In this document: positions 29,642-40,915 of the stretch, piece after piece
Position numbering within the stretch: position 1 is the first letter of the stretch
Layout: the number at the start of each line of letters is the position of its first letter
DNA from: Hypomesus transpacificus
Taxonomy: Eukaryota > Chordata > Actinopteri > Osmeriformes > Osmeridae
Direction: 5' to 3'
Assembly (NCBI RefSeq): GCF_021917145.1
Contig: NC_061070.1
Span: 12,053,390 to 12,117,389 of the forward strand
DNA: 64,000 bases
Position numbers and translations under genes: made by a program
Notes under the pieces: generated by a model
What the model was told of the DNA's origin: nothing
Seen by the model: the letters and a program-made list of their open reading frames with translations, nothing else
Databases searched by the model: none

Positions 29642-32600
29642 TAACCCCCTCCCTCTACACACACACACACACCACACCCACCCACAGTTACTCCCTCAGC
29701 AAGGTCAGCAGAGGGCTATATTTAGCAGCCTCAGCCTTGGCTTACCCCCCCGTCACTGTGTGTTCATATAAAAGCTCCTGCCAGTCCCCTGAGCTGCACA
29801 TCCACACACCACACACCCGGCAGAGCAGACATAGCTCTTTGATCGGAAGCACAGAATACAGCGCGACTGCTGCCCCTGAAGACTTGAGATTCAGAGAAAC
29901 ACAGTGGGACTGATCAGTGATCTGGACCGTTAAAACGAAAGGTGAGTCCACTTTTCAGGAACTGTACAACAGACCTGTATCTCTAAAAACCTTGATCCAG
30001 CAATCATCTTTAATTATTTTTGACTGTAGTACTAATGTACAAATGTTCAATGTGGAGTCACAATACAGCCTTATTAATTTATTAATTAACTAATAATGTT
30101 ATGCTAACCTTAACCCTATTAAACATGGTACGACAGCTACATATGTTGTCTTTAGCCTTATATTTCAAACTACTTAATTTGACAGAGTAATATTGAGCTT
30201 GAGCGTGAACACCAGTCCCTCTCTAACCTTGCTCTCCCTCCTCTCTCTGTTGCACAGAATGAAACACAGACGGCTGCTCCTGTCTCTGGACCTGCTGCCC
30301 ACCATCACGGAGACCCTGGAGGACTCAGCTGCCTTGGGGGTCCCTACCCACCCCTCCTCCCCCTCCTTTTCCTCCAGTTCACAGTCCCAGGACGAATACA
30401 TGACCAGCATACAGGCTCTAGCCTCCTGCCCAGTGCTGTCCTCTGCCTGTGGCCCAGTCAGGTTTCAGAAAGTGCCTTCCATCCGTCTGTTCTCCAAGCC
30501 CCAGGGAAGACACTCAAATTCGGCTTCACTGCCACGCGGTAATCCCCACACACACCGGACTCCCAGAGTGTCTGGTCTCAGTCTAGCCAGGCCTGAGGAG
30601 ATGACACCGTGGCAGGGCAGAGAAAGAGGCACTGGGGACCCGGTCGACTGGCTGTTTGGACAGAACCAGAACCAGACCCAGACTCTGAGAAGGATCTGTG
30701 GAGAGCCGTGTCTGAGTCCGACCATGGCAGCTTCTCTGTGGGTGCTGTGATGCAGAGCCGGGACCCGAAATCAGCAAGTCCTCATAAACTGTTAGTCTGA
30801 CTGGAAGTCTCTCAGCACGACTAATCCAGATATCAGGCAGGAAGGGTCTCCCTTACAAGGAGAGGCAGTTAACCTGTCACCTGTAATGGGAGGAGTTTGG
30901 TGAAGAAAATGAAGACTGTGCATGACTGGAAGTTAGAATTGGACTTTGATGGAGCAGAGGAACCTAAGATCCACTATGAGCAGGAGGAGTTGTATTTATT
31001 TGTTTTACACTGGACTTTTGTCTTCTCGTTTACATTCTTCAATGATGTTAGTTAGTGAATCTTTTCACATTTTGTAATAAAAACGTTCAGAAGTCATGCC
31101 GCTTGAGTTTTCTGTGCTGTAATTGTAAATATGATATTTCAGCAACTATGACAGAGGACCTCAAACACACCGCTTGAAAATCATTAAATTAACTATTCAA
31201 ATTAACATATCATAATTTTAATGATAATATCTAAATTGACTTCCATGGATTAACATATTATTAAGTACCAATAACCCACTAACTCAACTGAACTTGTTGA
31301 ACAAAGATTTGGACACAGCCTAGGCAGAATCATGGAGGTGTGGGTAGAGGGAACAATGAACCAGAAGACAGGATTATAGTTCTATGCTGCCCTCTAGTGG
31401 TATTTGGAAGTGCTTGTCACTTGCCTTCTAGTGGTGTATGGAAGTACTTGTCATCTGCTGCAGTTCTCAGAGATCACCTGAAGAGGGGGTTGCATGTCTG
31501 CATTATGCTTAGAAAATCGAATCACATAGGTTGAGGAAATAAAATCGCATGGATAGAACGATGGAATTTGTGAGAATTTAGTTCAATTATTGTTACTAAA
31601 AATGAAAGTGAAAGTTTTACAGGTGAGTTTTACAGTGATGTACAGGTGTGCTAGAGATAAGGACATCAGTGATGCGTTTGCTGCTCAGATGTGCTAAGTC
31701 ACATGAGAACCTGAAAGAGTCATCAACGCTCACACACCCTCCCATATGCACCGTGGGAAGCTCACCTTGTCTGTGTGTGTCTCTCCATGTTTGTCTGTGT
31801 GTCCCTCTCTTTCTGTCTATGTGTGTGTGTGTGTGTGTGTGTATGTCTTCATGAGTCACTCCCATGATACCCTTGGGCGGTTGGCTGACAGTCAACTTAC
31901 AGCAGCAGATCCTGACTGCAGCACATCACCTGACACAAACTCACAAGAACATAAAGCAACAGCAGACTCTCTTCATCATTTAGGGAATAATCAGCGACTA
32001 GGTCTTGTCACTGCTGCAACTGCAGAGATCCCAGTTCCCAACATCAAAACTCCCACTAGCACCAGGACTGATTTTATTGATGTCAGTCCAGTGTATGAAA
32101 TATGTATAGGTATTTGGTATGAATTGGTAATTTGGTATTGGAATGAACACTAGAATTGAAATGATCCTGCATGTCGTAATTTTAGTATAATTGGGTCTGG
32201 CATGGTTTAAACCCAATTCAAACAGACCAAACAAACTGTGGTTCTAGTAGTGAAAGGGGTATGATTCCCAGGAGGGGGGAGGGGCATCTTGGTCTCTCTG
32301 CTGGACTGCTGGGGTCACAAGGCAGGGGTCTAAGGCTCTTTTGTTCCTCATCCTGGTTCTTGACCTTACTCTGGCATCCTGTTCTATACATTTGAGCAAT
32401 ATTATGCATGTATCTGTGCTCCGACAAACACACACACACAAACCGTCAAGCATTTGGTCAGTGATCCGAAGGCCAGTTCACCAAAGCATCCGTCAAGTTC
32501 ATTGTCCAAACCAGTGGCCTGTATTTGTTTGTTTCTGTGTGTCTGTGTCTTTGGATCTGTCTTTGTCTAACTTAAAGGTCAATGCTCTGTTCTCAAATCA

Positions 32601-34017
32601 GGCACACCCCTTGTTGGTGTGTGATGATGTGTGAGTGTGTGTTCATGTGCATGTGTGTGTTTGTGTAGATGTCATCATGTCACATCTCTTTGGTCAGTAC
32701 CGAATTCCTGGGAAGTCCCCCAGAGCCATGACCTAATATGGTGTCTGCATGCGGGAGTCTGTACACACACACACACACACATATTAACTATGATACTCAT
32801 TCTCTATCTGGTTAACCATATATACATACATTCAGTAAGGGGAAACTCCTGACCACATAGTCCAATTAAAAATAGGTCCAAAAACCTCCGAACATCAGCT
32901 TGTCCAAATCACACCACCTCAGTCTTCTTTCTCCTGTCTCACACAGATGCATGCATGTCTCCAGAAGCTACAATTAGCCCATATTGTTGTGCTACATAGT
33001 TAAGATTCTCAACTCCACAAGAACTGCTAATCAGAGCAGCCGGTTAAACTAGTCTTAATGTTTACTCAACTCCACTTGCAATTTCTGAACTTTCACTGTA
33101 TCTCAATTAACCTGGCACTTCCTGTACCTACACACATGCTCTTACAAATTAACACTTGTTTTAGGGATCCAGAGGCTGTGAGTTCTAATTGCACTATTTT
33201 ATCCCAACCACTGAAATATTGTTATATCTGTGCCCTTCTGGTCCTAGGCCATTTGCTATACTTATTATTTGCAAAATACAAGTGTCTGCTAAATGAATAA
33301 AATGTCATGTTTAACCTCAGTAACAACCTTAGATGATGGGATTAACCAGTCAGGGGAGCCGTGGCCCTAAACCGCTGAGAGACGCAGACACACTCACTAC
33401 ACCACGCACTTGTGAAACTGGCCACTGTCCTTTGTTTTATTACCACATTGGCTGGAAGCCACTGGCCGCTCGTTCACAAACAGCCAGCCAGAAAGGTTTC
33501 CAGAACATTCCATGGGCAGACTGAGGTTTTAGGGTGAGTCGGCTCTGATCCCCCCTACCTCTCTGGCTCTCAGCTGGAAGCTCTTGCCCTCATGGTAACA
33601 GTTGTAGGTCTTCAGGAGAGTCAGGACATCTGACCTAGACAGAAACACAGAGAACATAACATCAGCACACAAACAAGGGAACTGGGTTAACCATTCCAGA
33701 AAGTCTACAACAAATCAATGATCCTACCCCCATCCTCCAAATATCTACAACCAGGGTCATCCACAAAGATGTTTGGCCCCATGAAAAGATATTCCACTGG
33801 GTCGCCTTCAAATATGTGTTAAGCGGTGGCCATGTCAGCCACGTCCTTTCAGACTTCTATTATCCCCCTGAACACCCCCTCCTTCTATCCACAACAGTTA
33901 AAAGGGCATTAAACATGGAGCAGTGTAAAGAAGAGCTGTTAACACTTGACAGCACCAGACTCACTTAGGAATGATCTTCTCCTGGTTTAGTTTCACAAAC
34001 ATCTGGCCAGCAGCCAT
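23958..34017 (-). CDS. rassf4: Ras association domain family member 4
   Basis: RASSF4 is a non-enzymatic Ras-effector scaffold that binds active Ras through its RA domain and Hippo-type kinases through its SARAH domain. Ten coding exons: 33965-34017, 33559-33634, 27416-27537, 27012-27097, 25905-26101, 25302-25403, 25141-25192, 24794-24915, 24400-24497, 23958-24027. Phases close to 325 aa (human 321). Diagnostic stretches are [63 protein letters not shown], then the RA domain (about 178-265; [20 protein letters not shown]) and the SARAH helix (about 270-318; [27 protein letters not shown]). VNSTMTT, KFRVE and [16 protein letters not shown] favour RASSF4 over RASSF2. DEPP1 sits inside the 6-kb intron on the other strand, as in human. 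The start exon has an acceptor at 34033, so at least one non-coding exon lies upstream. Confidence 0.95.
24079..24257. repeat. (TC)n microsatellite
   Basis: Nearly pure TC dinucleotides with a few TTTTAC interruptions, in the last RASSF4 intron. Upstream-of-acceptor position on the minus strand reads (GA)n, ending about 50 bp before the final exon. Confidence 0.95.
26548..26640 (+). mobile_element. tRNA-derived SINE fragment
   Basis: The head carries an A-box-like tatagctcagtggtta and a decayed B box (tttcaaatcc), followed by ttggataaaagtg, the start of the common fish SINE tail. The same head occurs inverted at 52190-52262. It is in a RASSF4 intron and is not a functional tRNA, since the stems do not pair. 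Confidence 0.65.
26863..27029. repeat. 46-bp minisatellite spanning a RASSF4 splice donor
   Basis: Copies start at 26863, 26909, 26955 and 27001, each 46 bp, the last partial. Each contains gagtactcactggttaggg followed by ctggcccat. On the minus strand each copy reads the last 18 exon bases of RASSF4 exon 4 plus its donor GTGAGTACTC. Only the rightmost copy adjoins the intact exon; the other three are displaced copies inside the intron. Confidence 0.95.
27965..28390 (+). mobile_element. Tc1/mariner-like transposon fragment
   Basis: It begins at a TA with CAGTGCTCAGCGTAAATGAG, the terminal repeat type of a fish Tc1-like family, with the internal copy of the motif (aaaatgagtacacccc) near 28158. 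The following text (gtatggcctccatgattg, caccaagtcttataggcatgg) is the reverse of the transposase C-terminal coding end in that family. The rest of the element is missing, so it is a one-ended relic inside a RASSF4 intron. Confidence 0.6.
29506..29513 (+). promoter_or_regulatory. forkhead/FOXO-type motif upstream of DEPP1
   Basis: TGTAAACA, the reverse of the FOXO core TGTTTACA, about 290 bp upstream of the inferred DEPP1 transcription start. DEPP1 is a known FOXO target in mammals. A single 8-mer can occur by chance. Confidence 0.4.
29767..29773 (+). promoter_or_regulatory. DEPP1 TATA box
   Basis: TATAAAA followed about 30 bp later by the start of the inferred non-coding exon 1, which ends at a donor (G|GTGAGT, intron from 29942). 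That donor pairs with the acceptor TTGCACAG just before the DEPP1 ATG. Confidence 0.6.
30259..30750 (+). CDS. depp1: DEPP1 autophagy regulator
   Basis: DEPP1 (C10orf10) is a small vertebrate protein induced by progesterone, fasting and FOXO factors and linked to peroxisomes and autophagy. The single coding exon gives 163 aa. Two short segments match human: [18 protein letters not shown] at the N-terminus (human RLLLSVAHLPTIRET) and DPVDWLFGQ near residue 133 (human DPLDWLFGES). The rest is Ser/Pro-rich and poorly conserved. The ATG at 30259 lies two bases after an acceptor, matching the human two-exon layout with a non-coding exon 1 (about 29797-29941). It lies antisense inside a RASSF4 intron, exactly as in human, which clinches the assignment despite low similarity. 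Poly(A) signal at 31076-31081. Confidence 0.9.
   Translation: MKHRRLLLSLDLLPTITETLEDSAALGVPTHPSSPSFSSSSQSQDEYMTSIQALASCPVLSSACGPVRFQKVPSIRLFSKPQGRHSNSASLPRGNPHTHRTPRVSGLSLARPEEMTPWQGRERGTGDPVDWLFGQNQNQTQTLRRICGEPCLSPTMAASLWVL
31076..31081 (+). terminator. DEPP1 poly(A) signal
   Basis: AATAAA about 325 bp after the DEPP1 stop codon. The remaining RASSF4 intron to 33558 holds only microsatellites and a degenerate SINE tail near 33284. Confidence 0.6.
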
Positions 34018-34599
34018 CCTGACAGACGCATAGCTGGGGAGCACAACACAGTCATTTGAAATGTTATGGCAAGAGTCATCCATTAACTATTATTAAAACA
34101 ATATGGCATAGTCCTGGCAGCAGTTTCACTGTGACTGTGACCCCTATCATTCAGAACCTAGTTTGAGAAGAAATCACATGTCCCGAGAGACTGAGCCAAA
34201 GAAGCCTCTTTCAGGCTCCAGAGAAGTATCACTGTGCCAGATCGATACACAATACCCTTTATCTTGATACAATAAGAAATCAAACAAATAAACATTGATA
34301 TTGTCCATTCAAGGCACATTTCAATAACATCAATTAACCACCAGCATTTCCTAGGAAGAAATCAGTGCATGTCTGCATTTGGCAGGTTGTTGTGCAGGCA
34401 GAGTACCTTTGCTGTATTAAAAGGCACCACAAAATGGCCCATGGTGGACAATATGACGTTAGGACCTTGGATAAGATGGGGGTGTCCGGTGACAAACTGT
34501 TGTTGCAGTTGCCTTCAACCAAAATGGTCCTGGACAGCCATGATCCTGACATCCTGACGAAGGACGCCTCATCTTGAGGTATTTTGGAGCGGGAGAGTG

Positions 34600-34609
34600 G
34601 GGGAATTCC
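34600..34609 (+). promoter_or_regulatory. NF-kappaB-type site of the chemokine gene
   Basis: GGGGAATTCC matches the kappaB consensus exactly and lies about 55 bp before the TATA box of the chemokine gene, the usual arrangement in inflammatory chemokine promoters. Confidence 0.6.
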
Positions 34610-34662
34610 GGAGAGATTGGAAACTCCAGTATAGAGAGTATTAAAGAGGAGGAGCTTGTGGG

Positions 34663-34669
34663 TATAAAA
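34663..34669 (+). promoter_or_regulatory. chemokine TATA box
   Basis: TATAAAA, 56 bp before the chemokine start codon, leaving a short 5' UTR of about 25 bases. Confidence 0.65.
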
Positions 34670-34718
34670 CAGAGCCATAAACAGTTAAGCTCAGTCAGTC
34701 TCAAGCTCAGCAGTCAGA

Positions 34719-36625
34719 ATGGAGTTCAATTTCCTCTCTCTTCTCGTTCGCTTCGCTGCCCTGAGTCTCATCTGCTGTCTGCTGGTCACAGGTAAGCCAC
34801 TTTCGATCTTTGTCTCCAATACTCTTATCTCTTTTTTATCTCTATGGATTCATTAGGGTTCGAAGGTGTCTGTTTACACCTTCACTCTGTCACTATCTTT
34901 AACAGACCATCACTTTCTCTGAAATATCAAACTTTGTACCCATTTACCTTCTTTTGATCTTGATCTTTATTTCTGCCGGTTTTGATAGCCTACATTTTAA
35001 ATTTCAGTCAAGAGCGTGTACATTATAATCCAGCATCTAAATCACCTGTGAGGACTTGTGTTTTTATATTTGCTTTCCTTTGCGTTTTGTGTGTTTACAG
35101 TTGAGGATGCAGAGAGCACGTTTGTGCCAGGGAGGTGTAAATGCCCAAAGACACAGATGACTGTCAGAAGACCTATGATTGACCTTGCAGTCACCCTCAG
35201 TAGTCCCACCTGTGACAACGATGAAATAATGTGAGTACACATACGCACACATGCAGGTGCAAAATGGGTCTTCGGTGCAAAAAAACAATTTCATAAATAA
35301 TGGAGGCTATGCTTGAGAAAATCATTTGGCTTTCACTTTAGATTAAAATAGATAGGATAATAGATTGACTATAATCCAAGCCCCATGGTGTTATCGTGTA
35401 TGGTTCAAAGATGATCAAGGTTTACCTCTTTACATAACATAACATCGGAAATCGTTTATCAAACTTTTATCAGTATTTTGAGTGGAAATTTCGTTTGCAT
35501 TTGTACAGGTCAGACAAGAAGACACGCTTATCAACTACATTAGGCATACTATTGATTAAAACAGAACGAGGGTTCGGTTCTAGCTTACTTGAAACATACT
35601 ATTGAGAACACATTTTCTGACATGCATTGCACGCGTGATGAACACAGCGTTTGTTTTTTGTTTTTCATCACAGACTTTTTTTTTGCCTTAGGCGCTCGGT
35701 ATTTTTCATAGGCGCTCAGGAAAACGGCTTAGGTGCGCCCCAAAATGTTCTCTATGCAGGAAAAACCCTGCACACTATATATATTTACAGTCAAACATAA
35801 GTGTGCCTACACTTGCACACTGAAGCTAAATGTCCAAGCTGCTTGACATAATGAGCGTTCAAAAAGCCGATGATAATGTGTGTGTGTCTGTGTTTCAGTG
35901 TGGTTCTGAGGAACAGGGCACAAGTTTGTGTGAATCCGACAGGACGTCTGGGGAAACGACTGATCCGTTGCTGGAAGAGGTGAGAGACACACCATGGTTG
36001 GTGGTTTACACACACACATATACACACACGCTGTAGATAAACACATACTAGATTTTACACTTACAGATTGTAAATAAAATAAATACACAATGTAAATACG
36101 CTTACAGTTGATTAGATATCCAGCTAGCAGCCATGAAGACAAACACATGCAGCACAAACACTAAGTTTCCAACTTTGGTGTCTAGTTGCATTGAATGTTT
36201 TCACTTCACTTTCACTTTCCCCTGCCATTACAAGGGCACTACACTCAACACACACAACAACATGTTTTGCGTCTTTTTAATATCCGTCCAATATTGGTCA
36301 TATGTATGTAAAATGTTTACCCACTCACACACTAAAAACTAGAAACTGTTTGGATGAAACTAAAACCCACGCTGTACTTTTACTTGACAAGCAGAAAAGG
36401 CAAGATGTAACCGACCTGCTTACACCATTGCCTCACTGTCTAATAACCGCCCCTTATCTAAAAATAAGCACCAACAATGAATTGTGTATTAAGTTTGTGT
36501 GTATGTGTGTTCTTAGGGTTACTAAGAGTGGTCTGAACAAGAAGAGGTGTCTGAAGAGGAAAAGGATTCAGGGCACTAGACAGAAGAAGCAGAAAGGTCA
36601 AGCTAGACGGCTCGCTGCATCCTGA
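34719..36625 (+). CDS. CXC chemokine, non-ELR, with long basic tail
   Basis: Secreted chemoattractant expected to act on CXC receptors of leukocytes. Four exons: 34719-34791, 35101-35230, 35899-35979, 36517-36625; phases 1, 2, 2 are those of CXC chemokines, giving 130 aa. A signal peptide (LICCLLVTG) is cut near residue 25. The mature start is followed by GRCKC, a CXC motif without ELR, then cysteines in SPTC and VCVNP at the classic positions. Two additional cysteines occur (IRCW, KRCL). The last exon encodes a very basic tail (KKRCLKRKRIQ, RQKKQKGQARR) as in interferon-inducible CXCL9/11-type proteins, good for glycosaminoglycan binding. The sequence is clearly not CXCL12. I could not assign the teleost subgroup. 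Promoter has kappaB and TATA elements; poly(A) signals at 37002 and 37257. Confidence 0.93.
35655..35770. mobile_element. right-end relic of a DNA transposon
   Basis: Ends in GCAGGAAAAACCCTG, resembling a hAT-type terminal repeat, preceded by ggcgctcggtatttttcataggcgctc-like text seen in fish MITEs. No matching left end or clear target duplication was found. It lies in chemokine intron 2. Confidence 0.35.
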
Positions 36626-38421
36626 GACTCCAAAAACCTACAACTACCCCAGGCCTATCCTGCCTGAAAAACTACAACCACCCCAGCCGATCCTGCCTGA
36701 TACACTACAACTGCCATGGGCCTATTCTGAGGGAACTACAGCTTCAATGGAAGTCAGAAAGACTCGGTACTCTAGTCTCAGGCTGGATAGGAAAGATCTG
36801 TTTAAGTAATACATTGTAGAGTAACCTATCAATGACTTCCAAAGCTACATTATAGCTTCTCTTTACATGTATTGTTTGGCAGTGCCCATGCATTGAGCTC
36901 TCTCAAACAGGACTGTCAGTTTTGCACCCCAACACTAAAACAACTGGACTAAAAGCACACTAAAACAACAGTAGCTTTAAAGAAGCAAAGAAAATGTAAA
37001 AAATAAATAAAGGTCTCAATAGAAAAGCTGTTCAGCTGAGACCAGGAGACGCAATGACTGGTGAATTCACTGCTGGTTGGTGAACAGAACTCATTGAGCC
37101 TGTAGTCATTTACAAAGATGACATTGTTGGAATTTACAATTTTATACCTTGTTTAATGTGTGGGTGTTGTTTAATGTTTCTCTATTGTGTGTGCTCTTTC
37201 TTTAATCTCTTACTGCTAAGAATGAAGGAAGGTATTTTTATATCATGCAATTTTGTAATAAAACACTGTATTTTCTCTATAGTCTGTGCTCTGTCTATAA
37301 TCTCTTACTGCTAAGAATGAACAAGGGTTATCCAGGATGTGAGAGGTCAGAAAAAAAAACAACAACCACTATTATCCCACAGTCACACCTCTTCATTGCC
37401 AAACAGGGTCTCTTTGTTGTCTAAACACAAAAACTGATTAGTTCCAAAATCTTTGATCTTTTGGAATCTTTTGCCTAGGAAATAATTGCGAACATTTATG
37501 TTGGAAGGTAAAGCATCTTCAGGTGGTATAAAGTATGGTGTGTGTGTGCGTGTGTGCGTGTGCATGTGAGATGGAAAATCACTGGACGAAATATAAAAAA
37601 CAAAGCAAGGTGGTGAGGTTTCTTGTAAACCATGTGACTGAGCTCTCCTAAATATGGGCATAAAGGGAGCCAAGTGAATGGGAACTGGGACACACAGGGC
37701 ACAGAGTAGACACCCGAGCACTCACTTTGCCCATTGTGACACAGGCAGGTGTGTTCAGAGCATGGTTGCCTAATACATCCGTTCTGTCCTTACCTGCTCT
37801 GAGGCTGGCAGAAAGAGAGAAACTGCCAGGAGAGTCACTGGCGATTCAATATCTGCTACTGGGTCTGAGAGGGGGACAGGAGGACTGAGGAGAGAAACTG
37901 GAAACTTTCTCAAATCATACTTTGGAAATACTCTCAATAACCATAAAAAAATGGAAGAAAGAATCAGAATCAGAATGGGATTTATTCACCATGAAAGTTT
38001 GCACAGACACGGAATTTGCTTTGGCAGGAAGGTGCATACAGTAAACATAAAGGAATCTTAAATTTAAATATGTGGTCTAACTATACTAAGGATACATAAA
38101 CTAGCAATACTAGCAAAAGTGGAATACAATTAAAATAAAATATACAATAAGTAAAATATAAGTTGCCACTTTACAATATATAATACAATAAGTCAGGTGT
38201 ATAAATGAATTGAGGGATCCCCTCCTCCAGAGATGGAGGTCATGAGAAGGACAGAAGAGGGGAAGGAGAGACGTAGGAGGAAAGGAGAAGAAGAGTGGAA
38301 GGAATGAATAGAAGACTGGTGGAGACAGGGGACAAGTAGAGGTGAGAGGTGAGGCTGGAATGAGAGGTTTGTGTGTAAAGTCAGAAAACAGAACCAGAAG
38401 CTGTTCACTCAGAGGCAGAGG

Positions 38422-38604
38422 CAGGGCCGGCCCGAGGCATAAGTGAACTAAACAACTGCTTAGGGCCCCCGTGGCCACCACAGGGCCCCCAAGAGCACAT
38501 GAAATTACAGTTTAATGTCTTTTTTAATATATATATCTCAACATCGGCAAGGGGCCCCCAAATCAATTCTGCTTAAGGCCCCGTAAAGGCTTGGGCCGGC
38601 CCTG
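38422..38604. mobile_element. hAT-type MITE with terminal repeats
   Basis: 183 bp bounded by perfect 12-bp inverted ends CAGGGCCGGCCC ... GGGCCGGCCCTG. GGCAGAGG precedes and GGTAGAGG follows, an 8-bp duplication with one mismatch, typical of hAT. The inside contains repeated aagggccccc-type text but no coding capacity. Confidence 0.8.
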
Positions 38605-40071
38605 GGTAGAGGGCTACTCATGCGTCAGTGGTCAGAGGGTGATACTGAGGCTTTTAGTGGGGTTAGTGGAGGAACACGCGCACACACACAATGCATGCCA
38701 CCATATTATTTTCACCCTGTGTGACCCTGCAGCATGCAGGTCTAGATCTAGAGAATAGTTACCTAATACTACAGCTCTCCTGTTCAGACCTGCGCTGAGG
38801 GCTAACTGACAAAAGAGTCACGGACCATATAATGCCAAGACCCGGCGTTGGAGAGGAGGACGGGAGGGGGGGAAGGAAGGTTGGGGGAGATGAAGAGATA
38901 GGTGGGGGTTTGTAGAAGAGAGGGTAACAGAATGGGAGGACCTTATGTGAAAAACTATGGAATGACAACTATGGAATGACACTGTCACCTAGTGGAAAAG
39001 AGCGCTACTGTTAAATGTTTATTTCTGCTAGCAGGAGCAGGGACAAAATTCGACATGCAAATGCAATCCTAAAGAATTGCAAACGAGTTATCTTAGATTC
39101 TCCACTCATCTCTGCTTGGATGGACTCAATACAATACAATACAAGGTCAATACAATGCGAAGATACTGGTTCTGAAATTATTGTCATTTTAACTAGAGAA
39201 TTCCTGAGCTGTGGGTTTAGTTGTCTTTGCTATCATTTGTTCCTCTTTTTGGGAGAATCCCTCACTGGGTTCTGTAAGCTCAAGAGTCAGACCATCACCC
39301 GTGTTTCTGGGGTGCAGCAGTCTACAGGACACCCAAGGTGAGGTCAATCCATTAGCCCAGCTCAGTGACAACCTAAATCACAGCATTTAGCTCAGTGACC
39401 TCCGACCCCCTAGAGACAGGCTGACATTACCAGGGGAGACTGCTGAATCTGACTGTCATGCCTGGCGTGCGAGTGTAACCCAGCTTGATTCAGACAGGTC
39501 GATAACAACATAGCAGAATAATACATTTTCATAAACAGTAAGGGCAGTATGAATATTCCATAAGCACATCGGTCTGTCACCATCGATATGAATTATTTAG
39601 CCGGGGCACCTGGCATCCAGACATAAAGCTCTAATGAAATTGCAAAAGGACAGGGTGGCACAGACCATTTGGGACTGACTGACATTCTCCTCATGAGAAT
39701 GGAATAATGAGCATCAGGCCTGAGGTTTTGGGAAGCTCTTGGTGGGCTGTGAGTCATGGTGACTACTGTAAGAGGGGATGGAAGTTCTATAGTATTCTAT
39801 TATTTTCTATTCGCCCCCTCTGTGGACAAGGACAAAGGGACCCTCGGACAGCTTCAGATAATTTACGTATTAGCCAATGACACCGAGATCCATACAAATG
39901 ACAAAACATCAGGTGCAGCTGCGGCCAGCTCGTCACCATAAAGTGCTGTAAAGACGCTGTCCGAAGAGACGCTAGATACACACAACATCGAAAAATGTAA
40001 TACAAATTAAAAGATGTAGGGCCTACATTGATATGGTTCGGCAAAGTGTGTGTATAGAGAAGAAGAGTACG

Positions 40072-40282
<211 letters not shown>

Positions 40283-40679
40283 GCTGAAGCCTGCTCATTC
40301 TTTTGTGTAGCCCACTATTTCGGCTGAGTGGTTCAGAAAACATGAAAATGATAGGAGAGTTAGTAACAATGTTAACTATTAACATGGCCGATTCATGAAC
40401 TCATTTAGGCATGAAAGGTTTTCTGTGACGGTTAACTAGGTCACTATAGACGTCCAGTCCTTACTTCCAGCTTTGGTCCCATTTAACTTTAGGACCTTGA
40501 AAAGGTTGCGCAATGCACATTAAACAATTTCAACATCAGGCATCGGAGCACGCAATCAAAATTGAGCTCAAATCAAGATGTTAGGCTACAACGCAACAAA
40601 GAAATGAATTAACCTAACAAACATAGCTTAAACATAATTGCAGTTTAGGAACTGTAAACAACAACTTACCATCACCGAG

Positions 40680-40915
40680 GGAGAATATAAGTAGTCGTCC
40701 CAACGTATTCTGGTGTTTGATTTGAAATCCACGTATATCAGTCTTCACGCATTCTGGACCCTGAGGGTCTGTTTCAGGAGACCGTCTTGGAACAGGGATG
40801 AGAGTGAGTGGCAGCCGAAGAAGCGAACGGCGAAGCTCACTGATAAGCCAAACCCAATCAGTGTGTCTGTGGGCGGGATTTATGGAGCCCGGCTGCAATT
40901 ATCTTTCTCATCTAA
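40680..40915 (-). other. candidate non-coding first exon (possibly RASSF4)
   Basis: A minus-strand segment with a strong donor (GATG|GTAAGT) and an upstream CCAAT-type sequence (attggg) near 40855. RASSF4 needs an upstream non-coding exon because its start exon has a good acceptor at 34033. No other minus-strand gene begins here. If correct, the chemokine gene is nested in RASSF4 intron 1. The 5' end is a guess. Confidence 0.3.
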
